DNA of 64,000 nt from Aliiglaciecola sp. LCG003 (GCF_030316135.1 NZ_CP128185.1:2108001-2172000); one strand, 5' to 3'. Shown: positions 1 to 10,800, counted from the stretch's first letter. A program made the numbers and translations. The notes: generated by a model from the sequence alone, not told the origin.

Positions 1-1080
1 TTACCTCTGGTGTGAAAGACATTCGTAGCGCCATCGAAGTCGCCAAACAGCAATCTGCCATGCGCGGTAAGCGAACCATATTATTTGTGGACGAAGTACA
101 TCGCTTTAATAAATCACAACAGGACGCATTTTTACCCTTTATTGAAGATGGCACTATTACTTTCATAGGTGCCACTACTGAAAATCCATCTTTTGAGTTG
201 AATAACGCTTTGCTATCTCGCGCACGGGTATATGTGTTACAGCCTTTGAGCATCGAAGAATTGGAACAGGTGCTAGATAATGCACTTGGCGACCATCAAA
301 ATGGCTTAGGGGAAGCAGGTATTAAATTAGAGCCTGCTGCGCGGCATAGATTACTCGAACTTGCATCAGGTGATGCTAGACGGTTACTAAATTATCTAGA
401 GCTAAGTGCAGATTTTGCCACAGAGGCAACTATTAGTTTGGAAACTGTTGCTATTGCAATAGGCAATAAAGTCACCCAGTTTGATAAAGGCGGTGACCAA
501 TTTTATGACATGTTATCTGCCTTTCATAAATCGGTTCGCGGCTCATCTGCTGATGGTGCATTGTATTGGTATGCCAGAATGTTAACTGCAGGGGCGGACC
601 CGTTAACTATCGCTCGGCGGCTATTGGCCATTGCGACAGAAGACATTGGCAATGCCGATCCACGAGCCATGCAGGTGTGCCTGAATGCGTGGGATATTTT
701 CCAGCGAGTTGGCGCATCAGAAGGGGAGCGCGCTATTGCACAGGCTACTATTTACTGCGCCTGTGCGGCAAAAAGTAACGCGGTTTACAAAGCATTTAAT
801 GCGGCTAAGGCAGATGCAAAAGACCTACCTGACTATCCTGTACCCAACCATTTACGCAATGCACCTACTGAATTGATGTCAAAGCTTGGTTATGGGGAAG
901 GGTATCGTTACGCTCACAACGAACCCAATGCTTATGCGGCAGGAGAACGTTATCTTCCTTCTGAAATGGAAGGTAAAGTGTATTATGAGCCTGTCGAGCG
1001 CGGGGTTGAAAAACAAATACGTGCGAAGTTAGACTACTTAAAGGGCTTGGACCAAAATAGTACCAACAGGCGGGCAAAAA

Positions 1081-1091
<11 letters not shown>
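1..1091 (+). CDS. rarA: Replication-associated recombination protein RarA (5' truncated by window edge)
   Basis: This is the 3' part of a RarA/MgsA (Mgs1/WRNIP1 family) AAA+ ATPase, which acts at stalled replication forks. The frame is open from the first bases of the window (TSGVKDIR), so the real start lies upstream and the GTG at 12 is not a start. Visible motifs are Walker B with [10 protein letters not shown], the sensor 1 region [13 protein letters not shown] and the arginine-finger region [10 protein letters not shown], followed by the family's helical C-terminal half ending near [18 protein letters not shown]. The ATP-binding Walker A is outside the window. The stop overlaps the crcB start by 11 bases. 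The rarA-serS neighbourhood is common in gammaproteobacteria, usually behind lolA. Confidence 0.95.
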
Positions 1092-2773
<1,682 letters not shown>

Positions 2774-2779
2774 AGTTAA

Positions 2780-3118
2780 TTACAAGCACTTTGCCGGTTT
2801 GGGTAAACCGGCAATTTTGGTAACTTGTTTGGCTGGACCTTTAGGAAACAGGCGTTGTAAATAACGGCTGTTGCCTTTGTCGGGACCGAATTTTGCCGCC
2901 ATGGCTTTAACCAGTGCACGTATGGCCGGACTAGTGTTGAACTCTAAATAAAATGCTCGTACAAAATTGACCACTTCCCAGCGGTTTGAATCTAATTCAA
3001 TATTTTCACTAGCAGCTAAGACCACTGCCAACTCAGGTTGCCAATCATCTAGAGATAAAAGATAACCCGCTTTATCAGTGGCTATCTTACGATTTTCGAA
3101 CTGTATAAAATATTCCAT
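2780..3118 (-). CDS. tusE: Sulfurtransferase TusE (DsrC family)
   Basis: This is a small DsrC/TusE-family protein that takes persulfide sulfur from the TusBCD complex and hands it to MnmA for 2-thiouridine formation at tRNA wobble U34. The decisive feature is the C-terminal arm ending PKPAKCL, with the penultimate Cys that carries the persulfide; [11 protein letters not shown] is also typical. The first in-frame ATG at 3118 (MEYFIQF) is preferred over the TTG at 3133, because the latter would extend into tusB and family members begin about here. It is the last gene of a tusD-tusC-tusB-tusE operon and starts 8 bases after the tusB stop. Confidence 0.9.
   Translation of the reverse strand: MEYFIQFENRKIATDKAGYLLSLDDWQPELAVVLAASENIELDSNRWEVVNFVRAFYLEFNTSPAIRALVKAMAAKFGPDKGNSRYLQRLFPKGPAKQVTKIAGLPKPAKCL
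2791..2818 (+). terminator. Intrinsic terminator of serS, inside the 3' codons of tusE
   Basis: A perfect 10-bp stem (TTGCCGGTTT / AAACCGGCAA) with a GGGT loop is followed by TTTT. It begins 18 bases after the serS stop. Because tusE is convergent and ends at 2780, the hairpin lies within the codons for the last residues of TusE, next to its catalytic C-terminal Cys. Confidence 0.8.
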
Positions 3119-3126
3119 AAAAACGT

Positions 3127-3414
3127 CTACCAAGAAATGACTTGTTGATACTCCAAGGTCAATTGCACAAATTGAGCGTAATTGATGAGGCTAATCTTAC
3201 TATGATGAGAGCTTATTCCTCGCGCTAACATATCATCTTCTATTACATACACCTTAGCCCCTGTGCACAGTATAGTCTCCATCAAGCTGGATGATTGCAA
3301 TACATATACGGCATTCTCAAGCAATAAAACGCCGTCACTAGCATTCACTCTGGATATGCTCTGCTGCAAGGTTAGAGTGTCATAGGGGCTATCTACAAAC
3401 TTATGTAAAATCAT
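3127..3414 (-). CDS. tusB: Sulfurtransferase complex subunit TusB (DsrH family)
   Basis: A 95-residue DsrH/TusB-like subunit of the TusBCD sulfur relay heterohexamer, which is needed for 2-thiouridine modification of tRNA. It starts [13 protein letters not shown], as in the family, and contains [10 protein letters not shown] and [12 protein letters not shown], typical of DsrH. Position supports the call more than motif strength: it sits between tusC and tusE. Its ATG overlaps the tusC stop in an ATGA arrangement, which indicates translational coupling. Confidence 0.88.
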   Translation of the reverse strand: MILHKFVDSPYDTLTLQQSISRVNASDGVLLLENAVYVLQSSSLMETILCTGAKVYVIEDDMLARGISSHHSKISLINYAQFVQLTLEYQQVISW

Positions 3415-3770
3415 TTTAAGATTAACACTCCGCTATGTTGAGAAATGAGTGCATTGAATTGTTCACTATCTATTGGGGTCGCCTCAATGAGCAGTTGTTC
3501 ACGGCTAATATTTCTGGCAGCTAGACTCTTTTGGCAGACGTAAATATTTTCAATATCGTAAAATTCAAAGGCGCCAAAAGATTTAGCAAAGTGTTTGGAT
3601 TCAATGGTCTGAGGTGTTTGCTCTTTTAGTAATTGAAATACGCCATCATCCACAAAAAAAACACTTACTACTTGACCAAAGGTAGCCGCAGCTAAGGCTA
3701 AATCCACTGACTCTTGTCCTGCTTGTCCCTTATAGGGACTGGAGCGATTAATGATAGCTAAGCTACTCAA
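3411..3770 (-). CDS. tusC: Sulfurtransferase complex subunit TusC (DsrF family)
   Basis: A 119-residue DsrF/TusC-like subunit of the TusBCD complex. It shows the usual beginning (IINRSSPYKGQAGQE), the VFFVDDGVFQLL segment, and YDIENIYVCQKSL, matching the TusC YDIE region. The start codon is TTG, overlapping the tusD stop as TTGA, so translation is probably coupled to tusD. No alternative start gives a better fit to family length. Confidence 0.9.
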   Translation of the reverse strand: MSSLAIINRSSPYKGQAGQESVDLALAAATFGQVVSVFFVDDGVFQLLKEQTPQTIESKHFAKSFGAFEFYDIENIYVCQKSLAARNISREQLLIEATPIDSEQFNALISQHSGVLILK

Positions 3771-4159
3771 AACTGAACGCTCCTGTCCGCGTCATTAAGT
3801 AATGTAACTAGTTCACCTAGACCAACTGATTCAAATGGCGGGGTTAAGTTGTGATCTAGCTGTTGCCTGTCTTGTTTAGCATCAAGTTGGCTGATAACAC
3901 CGCGACGATTGGCAGCGGTAACACATACTTGTAAGGGAATATCATATTGTCGCGCTAAAGACTGCCATTTATCCAATATGTTTAATTCATCTGATAAAAC
4001 GGTCTGGAATTGATTGGCAACAGTGACACCTCCCTGATAAAAAAATACACCAAGCACACTATGCCCCTGCTTTAATGCGGCATTCGCGAACCGATATGCA
4101 CTATAAGCACTTGCTGAATCTACCGCAGGGGAGGTTATAACAATTGAGAATTTGGCCAC
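3767..4159 (-). CDS. tusD: Sulfurtransferase complex subunit TusD (DsrE family)
   Basis: This is a DsrE/TusD-family subunit and the catalytic member of TusBCD. The Cys in LQVCVTAANRRGV corresponds to the sulfur-carrying cysteine, and GHSVLGVFFYQGGV is typical of the family. The longer open frame begins at a GTG at 4186, but that codon lies inside the terminator hairpin of the upstream yccA-like gene. The GTG at 4159 (VAKFSIVITSPA) has GGAAG about 9 bases upstream and aligns with family N-termini, so it is chosen. This is the first gene of the tusDCBE operon. Confidence 0.88.
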   Translation of the reverse strand: MAKFSIVITSPAVDSASAYSAYRFANAALKQGHSVLGVFFYQGGVTVANQFQTVLSDELNILDKWQSLARQYDIPLQVCVTAANRRGVISQLDAKQDRQQLDHNLTPPFESVGLGELVTLLNDADRSVQF

Positions 4160-4173
4160 ATTTTTCTTCCGCT

Positions 4174-4207
4174 TAAAACAAAACACCCCAGCAATGCTGA
4201 GGTGTTT
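4174..4207 (-). terminator. Intrinsic terminator between the yccA-like gene and tusD
   Basis: On the minus strand, AAACACC is followed by a 4-bp inner stem (one mismatch between the two), a 3-base loop and GGTGTTT, then a T-rich tail (TGTTTT). It begins about 30 bases after the stop of the upstream yccA-like gene and just before the chosen tusD start. Confidence 0.75.
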
Positions 4208-4238
4208 ATTCTATCAAACTAAAGTCGTTCAGACTATG

Positions 4239-4907
4239 TTAGTCGTCTCCACCAAATGCACCAAGTAGATGTAGGATGGAGGTGAACAAGTTGTAGATAT
4301 TCAAATACATAGAAACCGTAGCTCGGATATAGTTAGTTTCGCCACCGTTAATAATACGACTGGTATCATACAAGATGAAACCTGACATAATGAAAACGAT
4401 AGCAGCACTTACTGCTAGGGATAGTGCAGGAATAGCAAAAAAGATATTAGCTACACTGGCTACAATCGCAACAATAAGCCCGACCAACAAGAATCCACCC
4501 ATAAAGGAGAAATCTTTCTTAGTTGTCAAAACATAGGCTGATAAACCAAAGAATACTAAAGCAGTAGTACCAAGGGCTTGTATTATCAGTGAACTACCGC
4601 CTTCCAGGCCCGCATACATGTTTAACATTGGTCCTAAAGAGCCACCGAGTAAACCCGTGAAAGCAAATACAAACCAGATACCTGCAGAGCTGTTAGCTGC
4701 CTTATTTAAAAAGAAAACCATCACCAATGCTGCTAGTGACATACCCATAGCTGCGCCACGGCCAAGCCCCATAGCAGCCGTTAACCACGCACAAGCAGCA
4801 CTAAATACTAATGTCATTGCTAGTAGCATATAGGTATTACGAAGTACCTTATTAGTCTCCAATACAGATGGTGCACTACCAACGTGAGCGAAACGATCTT
4901 GATTCAT
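4239..4907 (-). CDS. yccA: Bax inhibitor-1 family inner-membrane protein (YccA-like)
   Basis: This is a seven-helix membrane protein of the BI-1/YccA family, which in E. coli is a substrate and modulator of the FtsH protease. Hydrophobic segments run almost continuously from about residue 25 to the C-terminus. The late motifs FILYDTSRIINGGETNYIRATVSMYLNIYNLFTSILHLLG are characteristic (quoted here as two adjoining parts: FILYDTSRIING and GETNYIRATVSMYLNIYN). The ATG at 4907 is preferred because GGAGG lies 8 bases upstream; the upstream frame (to 4922) would include this ribosome site. It ends in a terminator before tusD. Confidence 0.92.
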   Translation of the reverse strand: MNQDRFAHVGSAPSVLETNKVLRNTYMLLAMTLVFSAACAWLTAAMGLGRGAAMGMSLAALVMVFFLNKAANSSAGIWFVFAFTGLLGGSLGPMLNMYAGLEGGSSLIIQALGTTALVFFGLSAYVLTTKKDFSFMGGFLLVGLIVAIVASVANIFFAIPALSLAVSAAIVFIMSGFILYDTSRIINGGETNYIRATVSMYLNIYNLFTSILHLLGAFGGDD

Positions 4908-5109
4908 ATAAAAAACCTCCAACAGGCATATAAAGTAAATAATTAATTATTGTACTAAAGTCTTAATACTAATTAGTACATTTGTATGGTGTTTGGTTCA
5001 CTTTTTCAAGTATTATCGCAAATCCAAAGGGTAACTATTTGTAACTTGGTGATTTAACCAGCAAGTTGCACAAAGAAGTAGCAGTTGAACAAAATATTTA
5101 AATTTAGGC

Positions 5110-5138
5110 TTTACAAGGTAAACAAAGGTCTTTAATAT
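5110..5138 (+). promoter_or_regulatory. Sigma-70 promoter of tRNA-Ser
   Basis: TTTACA (5110-5115), exactly 17 bases, then TAATAT (5133-5138), 14 bases before the mature tRNA. The downstream TTCGCCCC is a GC-rich discriminator as in stringently controlled stable-RNA promoters. Confidence 0.75.
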
Positions 5139-5152
5139 TCGCCCCACATCGC

Positions 5153-5244
5153 GGAGAGGTGGCAGAGCTCGGTTTAATGCACCTGACTTGAAATCAGACG
5201 TAGGGTCAAACCTACCGGGGGTTCGAATCCCTCCCTCTCCGCCA
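5153..5244 (+). tRNA. tRNA-Ser (anticodon UGA)
   Basis: This is a class II (long variable arm) tRNA of 92 nt including the encoded CCA. The 7-bp acceptor stem GGAGAGG/CCTCTCC is perfect, the discriminator is G, and the T arm contains GGTTCGAATCC. The anticodon loop CTTGAAA gives anticodon TGA, reading serine UCN codons. The long variable arm between the anticodon stem and the T arm is the serine identity element. Its own promoter and terminator flank it. It stands at the junction between core genes and the accessory region, but no duplicate of its 3' end (attachment-site repeat) was seen in the window. Confidence 0.95.
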
Positions 5245-5250
5245 ATATAC

Positions 5251-5282
5251 AAAAAAGACCTGCTTTCTAGCGGGTCTTTTTG
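5251..5282 (+). terminator. Intrinsic terminator of tRNA-Ser
   Basis: AAAAAGACCTGC, a 6-base loop, then GCGGGTCTTTTT form a 12-bp stem with one T-G pair, ending in a T-run. It starts 7 bases after the tRNA CCA. Confidence 0.85.
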
Positions 5283-5475
5283 TATGTCCAAAAAAAACTT
5301 GGAGGGAGGGTGAGCCCCCCGCGGTTCGACTAATTGACTGGAATAATTAGTGCCGACGCAGTAGTCCATGGTGCCGACGTAAATAGAATGAAATGCTGTG
5401 AGGTTATTTGTATCTTGCTTTTTTAAGCATGCCTGACAACATGTAGATAGAATGAATAACGATATGGAGGCAGCG

Positions 5476-6189
5476 ATGGAAGATTGGCAAGAAGTGGTAT
5501 TACTTACTTTTATAGCAGGAGCCTCAATGCCTGTTGGTGCTTCGTTAGCCAAAGTTGAACACATTCGTACCGCATGGTTAGAAAACGAACTGCAGCACTT
5601 TATTATAGCCTTCGGTGGGGGTGCCTTATTGTCTGCCGTGGCACTGGTGTTAATACCGGATGGGATCGAACATTTAAGCACATTACAGGTGTCTGTTTGG
5701 TTCGTATTAGGTGCGTTAGTATTCATGTTTATCGACATCCTGTTGGCAAAGATCGGTACAGCAGCCAGTCAATTAGTGGCGATGTTAACAGACTTCATTC
5801 CGGAGGCGCTGGCGTTAGGTGCGGCCATAGCAATTGGCAGTGATACTGCTCTGGTGTTGGCATTGATCATGGCTTTACAAAATCTACCCGAAGGATTTAA
5901 TTCCTTTACTGAAATGAGACAATCCGGGAAGGTTTCTGCTGGATTTATCTTAAAATGGTTATGTGTATTAACCTTACTTGGTCCTATTTTTGGTATCGTC
6001 GGATTTTATTGGTTAGCCGACATGCCAGTTGTAGTTGCTAGCATAATGGTGTTCGCTTCCGGCGGAATTCTATACATTATCTTTGGCGATATAGCTCCAC
6101 AATCAAAACTGGTTAATCATTGGGCTCCACCGTTAGGGGCTGTATTGGGGTTTCTATTGGGAACTATGGGGCACATGTTACTAAGTTAA
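5476..6189 (+). CDS. ZIP-family metal transporter
   Basis: This is a polytopic membrane protein of the ZIP (zinc/iron permease) family, probably taking up divalent metal into the cytoplasm. The signatures are the helix FIPEALALGAAIAIG, matching the ZIP metal-site helix, and ALQNLPEGFNSF, matching HNxPEG in the next helix. In this protein the usual metal-ligand His of HNxPEG is Gln and no His precedes PEALALG, so metal selectivity may be altered. The ATG at 5476 (MEDWQEV) is chosen because GGAGG lies 5 bases upstream; the frame is open from an ATG at 5452, which lacks such a site. It stands alone, without an evident operon partner. Confidence 0.85.
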   Translation: MEDWQEVVLLTFIAGASMPVGASLAKVEHIRTAWLENELQHFIIAFGGGALLSAVALVLIPDGIEHLSTLQVSVWFVLGALVFMFIDILLAKIGTAASQLVAMLTDFIPEALALGAAIAIGSDTALVLALIMALQNLPEGFNSFTEMRQSGKVSAGFILKWLCVLTLLGPIFGIVGFYWLADMPVVVASIMVFASGGILYIIFGDIAPQSKLVNHWAPPLGAVLGFLLGTMGHMLLS

Positions 6190-6820
6190 GACAACTAACC
6201 TAAATTAATTCAGATTCAGGACATACGAACTAAAATAAACGTACTTTCAGCTCTCGGCTTTTTTGAAGCAAACTTAAATCTAAAATTATATATCTGATCT
6301 TTGCCATTACCATGGTAAGTGAAAACAACTTTTATCAATCAGCCTTGCTGCGTATAGCGAATTAATCTGTTGTTCAGGACCCATGTAAAATTAAAAATAA
6401 AGTCTCATTGTGAAAATTAAGTTGGATTGCGATGAAAGATGCCAACAAATTAATTCAAATTAGACTTACATATTGAGTTTGCACAGCCCATTCGACTTAG
6501 AAATAATCATGCAATTATTGGTGTTAATTATAAGCTAAGATATTTTGGAATACGTTGCTAGCCTTAACTAGCCTTAACTAGCCTTAAGATGTAACGATGT
6601 AAATTGAATTTGGATTGAATCGAACCCACACTCTTAAGGTTAAATGTAAGTTATCAAAAAGTTACTCAAAAGTTGCAAGTTAACCTCTTCGCGCGCACTT
6701 CAAGATTGCGACAAACAAAATAGATTAGTGACAAATTAGGGTAGTTTTTTTGTTTTTACGATTTACTTCGTAGAAACGGGCTGTTAAGTTAAATAAAAAA
6801 TTCTAGTGGAAGAGATTCTA
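6190..6820. other. Intergenic region upstream of the oxygenase-peptide unit
   Basis: About 630 bases of AT-rich DNA without a convincing gene. The only structure seen is the triplicated 10-base unit at 6559-6588 and a related inverted half-copy (CTTAAGGTTA, 6633-6642). It presumably holds the promoter of the 2OG oxygenase gene, but no clear -35/-10 pair was identified. Confidence 0.5.
6559..6588 (+). repeat. Three tandem 10-bp repeats (TAGCCTTAAC), possible operator
   Basis: TAGCCTTAAC, TAGCCTTAAC, TAGCCTTAAG occur head to tail with a period of 10 bases, about one helical turn. A related inverted copy follows about 45 bases later. The position, 230 bases before the oxygenase gene, would suit an activator site, but function is inferred only from spacing. 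Confidence 0.5.
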
Positions 6821-7531
6821 ATGGAAGACATAATAAATAAAAAAAATAGACAGCAATGGGATACAAATGGTTACTTTGTTTGTAGAAATTTATTTAGTGA
6901 TAAGCTCATAGATATTTTACGGAATTATTACCAATTATTCTCCGAGTCACACAAATTTAAGACCTGTCCCATATCAGGTGAAAGCACACTACAAGCTCGA
7001 CGGTTTGTAATATTTGAGTCAATCTTAGATGTTTTCTCTCTCTATCTAAACGAGCAATTAGACTCCCAATATCTGCCTACATTGAGCAATGTACGAGAAA
7101 GCCATCTAACTAGTTCCTTTCCTGCCCATACTGATCGAAGCGCTTGTGAAGTGACCTGCAGTTTCCCGCTATTTGTTGAAAAAAGTCATCCTTGGCCGCT
7201 TTACCTCGCTAAGGAAGCTAATGCTAAAGGTACGCCAATTTATCTCAATATAGGTGATTTGGTGGTATTCAAGGGGCATGAAATATTTCATTGGAGAGAA
7301 CCCTATTCAGGGAGTCGACAGGTTCAAGTTCAAATGCATTACGTACAACAAGGAGGTAAATTTGAGAAATATAGATATGATGAGCAAGGCGAGCTAGCAG
7401 TTGATATGCAGAAACTAAAATTAATTAAGCCTAAACAGGCTAGGGATAAAATTAGCTACGCCAATATGATAAGTAAATTGCAATCTATTTTAGATACCAA
7501 CTTACAGTCTATGAATCACCAGTTTATCTAG
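6821..7531 (+). CDS. 2-oxoglutarate/Fe(II)-dependent oxygenase family protein
   Basis: This 236-residue protein has the facial-triad layout of non-haem Fe(II)/2OG oxygenases: H103-T-D105 in FPAHTDRS, and a distal His in GHEIFHWREPYSGSR (H157, or H153), followed by R166, which would bind the 2-oxoglutarate carboxylate. Unlike the halogenase at 61586, the carboxylate ligand is kept, so hydroxylation or another oxidation is expected. The ATG at 6821 is preferred to the GTG at 6806 because GGAAGAG lies 6 bases upstream. The gene is 63 bases before a 59-residue Gly-Gly peptide, and both end at the hairpin near 7833-7870. This suggests that the peptide or an amino acid for the NRPS is the substrate; the sequence does not decide between them. 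Confidence 0.72.
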   Translation: MEDIINKKNRQQWDTNGYFVCRNLFSDKLIDILRNYYQLFSESHKFKTCPISGESTLQARRFVIFESILDVFSLYLNEQLDSQYLPTLSNVRESHLTSSFPAHTDRSACEVTCSFPLFVEKSHPWPLYLAKEANAKGTPIYLNIGDLVVFKGHEIFHWREPYSGSRQVQVQMHYVQQGGKFEKYRYDEQGELAVDMQKLKLIKPKQARDKISYANMISKLQSILDTNLQSMNHQFI

Positions 7532-7594
7532 ATTAGATAGAACAAGAGTTAACAACTTCCGTAAAACAACGACTAAAAATAGGAGATCTCTAAT

Positions 7595-7774
7595 ATGTCA
7601 TTAAACAAAACCGACAAATCTGAAAAATCAATTGCAGAAAGCGATATCTCGAAAGAGGAATTAGCTGAAGGTGTATCAATCATTGGAGAAGAGCTAAGAA
7701 AGCAAATTTCTGGCGGGCTATCCGAGGATATTGATCATGGTCAGATGGAAAGTCAAATGATCAAGGCGAATTAG
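7595..7774 (+). CDS. Small peptide with a double-glycine leader-like motif (candidate RiPP or signal precursor)
   Basis: This is a 59-codon gene with a good ribosome site (AGGAGA, 8 bases before the ATG). The N-terminal 39 residues are hydrophilic and acidic/basic (many K, E, S) and lead to EELRKQISGG at residues 32-41. That segment resembles double-glycine leaders cut by C39 peptidase exporters, with hydrophobic residues at -12, -8 and -4 from the Gly-Gly. The consensus has -7 rather than -8, so the match is imperfect. The remaining 18-residue tail (residues 42-59, LSEDIDHG...IKAN) is acidic and has no Cys, Ser/Thr cluster or hydrophobic helix. It lies between an Fe/2OG oxygenase and a hybrid sensor kinase. 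It could be a modified peptide, a signal or simply a small protein; no family was recognised. Confidence 0.6.
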   Translation: MSLNKTDKSEKSIAESDISKEELAEGVSIIGEELRKQISGGLSEDIDHGQMESQMIKAN

Positions 7775-7832
7775 TTGTTTACAGTTCAGCCACGATGTTT
7801 ATTTCATTAGAATTGAATTAAGGATGTTAATA

Positions 7833-7870
7833 ATAAATGGCTTATGATTAAGCCATTTATATATTTTTTT
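7833..7870 (+). terminator. Hairpin terminator after the oxygenase-peptide unit
   Basis: A perfect 12-bp stem (core AAATGGCTTA / TAAGCCATTT, loop TGAT) is followed by a T-run at 7864-7870. It ends the transcription unit of the oxygenase and the small peptide, 58 bases after the peptide stop. It also covers the first possible start (7844) of the downstream sensor gene. Confidence 0.7.
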
Positions 7871-10800
7871 ATGCAAAGAATAATAATAATAACTATTTAT
7901 GTTTGTACACTTTTCCTTCCTAAAATCGCATATACATCTCCTTCGCATTCTTTCCACAAACTTCATTTACCGGAATTATCTGGAACAGCTTTCTATAAGT
8001 TGTACCAAGATAAGAGTGGTTATGTTTGGATCGCGTCGCGAACTGGTCTGCACAGATTTGATGGATATAACCTAAAAAAAATATCTCATGAACTAGGTAA
8101 TTCCGCGCCATTGTCCGAATCAGCTATAGTCACTATCTTTGAAGATGAACAAAATAATTTATGGGTTGCAGGCAATCACGGTTTGTATCGATTTATCACC
8201 TCTGATAATACTTTCAAGAAATATTCACACGATCCTAACAGAGAGAATTCAATACCAAAGGGTACAATATTTACCCACCTAGTTGATGGTGAGGGTAAAT
8301 TATGGATTTCTTCTTCAGAGGGTTTAGCCCTATATGATCCAAATAAAGATGAGTTTAGACGCGTAATTCCTTTTACTCGAGAGCTCAGTGAAGCTGGTTC
8401 TATGGCCGAGCAAAAGCGCCTGTTAATAATGGGCATGGAAGAAGTTAGTCCGAATAAGTATTTGCTAGTGACTTATTCAAATGGGATATATGTTTACGAT
8501 CATATAACCAAGAAAGCGCTTCACTCGCCAGTCTATAGTGCAGGAAAAGAAATAACGAAGTTTCGCTCTAGTTTCGAGCTAAATAGTAATTCTTTTCTAC
8601 TTTCTTCTTTAATGGGGGTTTTTGAGTTCAATATAAAGGATTGGGAGCTCAAGCCATTTTTCCCAGAATCGATAAAGGCAGGAATTGTCAATCAAGGATA
8701 CCCTGTAGTTTTTCAACGCCAAGATGACGCTGGAGTGTATATCGCAGACGGAGAACTTCATTATTTTGATGGTCAATCGCTGTCCACTTATTTCAGATAT
8801 AGTGATTTTAATATTAGAGATTTATCTGACCGCGTCTTAGTTTCCAATGTGTTAAAAACCCAAGATAATGGCTTATTAATTGCCGTCAATGGCGTAGGGT
8901 TATTCAGTGCCCATCAAAGTTTAGATTCAGTTCCGCTTGTGACCGATGCTAACTACCCCAAAAAAGCAACGCAATCGAAACCTAAAGTAATCAAACAGGA
9001 CAACCAAGCTAGGATTTGGGCTAGTGAGGGAGACTTCATCAATATTTTTGAAGAAACACAGTCAGAAAGTAGGGTAAATGTACTTGCAAGTATACCCCTG
9101 AAAAATGTGCATTCACTATCATTTACGAAGCTAGGAAAGCTCTATGTAGCTAATGCCTCTGCAATTTATCGAGTAAATTCTGACTTTTCCGTAGACGATG
9201 TTTTCTCAATTATTGATAGAAATTTAACGCCGATTACAAAAATAGATTGGATTTCTGAAGATGAATTACTAATAAACCTTGAACAAGGATTGTATCGTTA
9301 TCATGTTGAGGAAGACAAACTAGTCAAATTAACTACAGCTGAGTTCGTCGATATTAATCTAGATCACTATTCGAATAAGGAAGTATATCTGTCCCCCTCT
9401 AGAGAGCAAATATTTGTTAGCTTTTGGCGAGATGGGTATTTGGTTTATGACCTTAAATTAAATCAAGTTGTTCTGCTAAAAAAAGAGAGCGATCATGACT
9501 ATCCATTACCTAAAGTAGAGCTAACAATTAAGGGAAATGAATCGAATGGGAAACTTTGGTTACTTTTAAAAGAGAATCTGTATGCGTTGTATGACTGGGA
9601 AACTAAGAAGATAAAGGTACTTTCAGCTCCAGTCGCTCCGCTTACTTGTGTAGCCGGTTCAGAGCAGTCACATTTTTTAGAACAAAGTTCAGGAGTTTTA
9701 CTAAAAATTGACAAGGGGCAAGCAATGGCATTCGACGAGCAGAATGGCGTAATGCCAGGAATGTTGAATGGCAATTTGTGTTATCTCAGCTCGGGTAATC
9801 GACTTTACCTAGGAAGCTCGGATGGATTAAGGGTTTTTAGGCAACCAGCTGAGAACACTGAAAAACCCAAAATAATTATTACCCAATTTTTAATTTCAGA
9901 TGAGCCTCAGACACTCTACAACAATCCATTGGTTAAAACGGTTGAAAATATAATGGAAGCCGTTTATGTACCATACGACAGAAATATTTTTAGTTTCAAG
10001 TTTACCTCATCAAGCATTGCTCATCCTCGTTCAAACCAGTTCAGGTATAGATTAATTGGCGTTGATTCTGATTGGCGATATACAGGGAGTGCTAATCGCA
10101 ACGCAACCTATACTAATCTTGACTCTGGTGCCTACCGATTTGAAGTTGAGGCTTCAAATAATAGTGGGTTATTCTCTGAACGAAGGATTGTTGACGTTTT
10201 TGTTAGTTCTAATCCACTACTTTCTTGGTGGGCAATAACCTTGTACTGCGTTTTTATTATTGGTTGCATAATTAGCTGGATAGTTTTTCTTAAAATAACT
10301 GTTCGTCGTCAAACTAAACAAATAGCAAATGATGCATTAATTTTAGATAGCAAAAATCGAGAACAAATAGAATTAACAGAAAAGATTAAAAAGTTATTAA
10401 ACATAAAAGAAGGTTTGCTTCGGCATATTTCTCATGAATTCAAATCACCTTTAACAGTATTGCTGGGCTATATCGACGAAATCGAGCATTCTCTTAGTCA
10501 AACAATTAATGGCTTTGGCGGTGAAAAACATAGTGAAATTGTAGTACGTCAAATTCGTTATATCGGCAGTTTAACGAACCAGTTAATGGATTTAGCTAGG
10601 TTAGAGGGAGCGATAGATTTACAGCTAAGACCATTAGATATAAGTAACATTCTTAATAAAATCATCCCGATGTATGATGGTTTTGCTAAACAGCTTAATA
10701 TCAAGATCCATACTTCCATTCAACCGAATTTGATTATCGATGCGGATCAACCTAGTTTTGAAAGAATCATCAGTAATCTGATCTCCAATGCGATCAAATA

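Noticed and set aside
4159-4186. Longer tusD beginning at GTG 4186
   Set aside because: The extension lies in the yccA terminator hairpin and its tail; GTG 4159 has a ribosome site and fits the family N-terminus.
4967-4978. Perfect palindrome TACTAATTAGTA upstream of yccA
   Set aside because: AT-rich palindromes of this length are common by chance and no promoter geometry ties it to a gene; not enough to call an operator.
5153-5244. tRNA-Ser as the integration site of a genomic island carrying the NRPS cluster
   Set aside because: No repeat of the tRNA 3' end, integrase or phage gene was seen in the window, and a ZIP gene lies between; the other island end is not visible.
5013-5738. 241-codon minus-strand frame
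   Set aside because: It runs antisense through the tRNA-Ser gene, its terminator and the start of the ZIP transporter gene, and its translation looks like no protein family.
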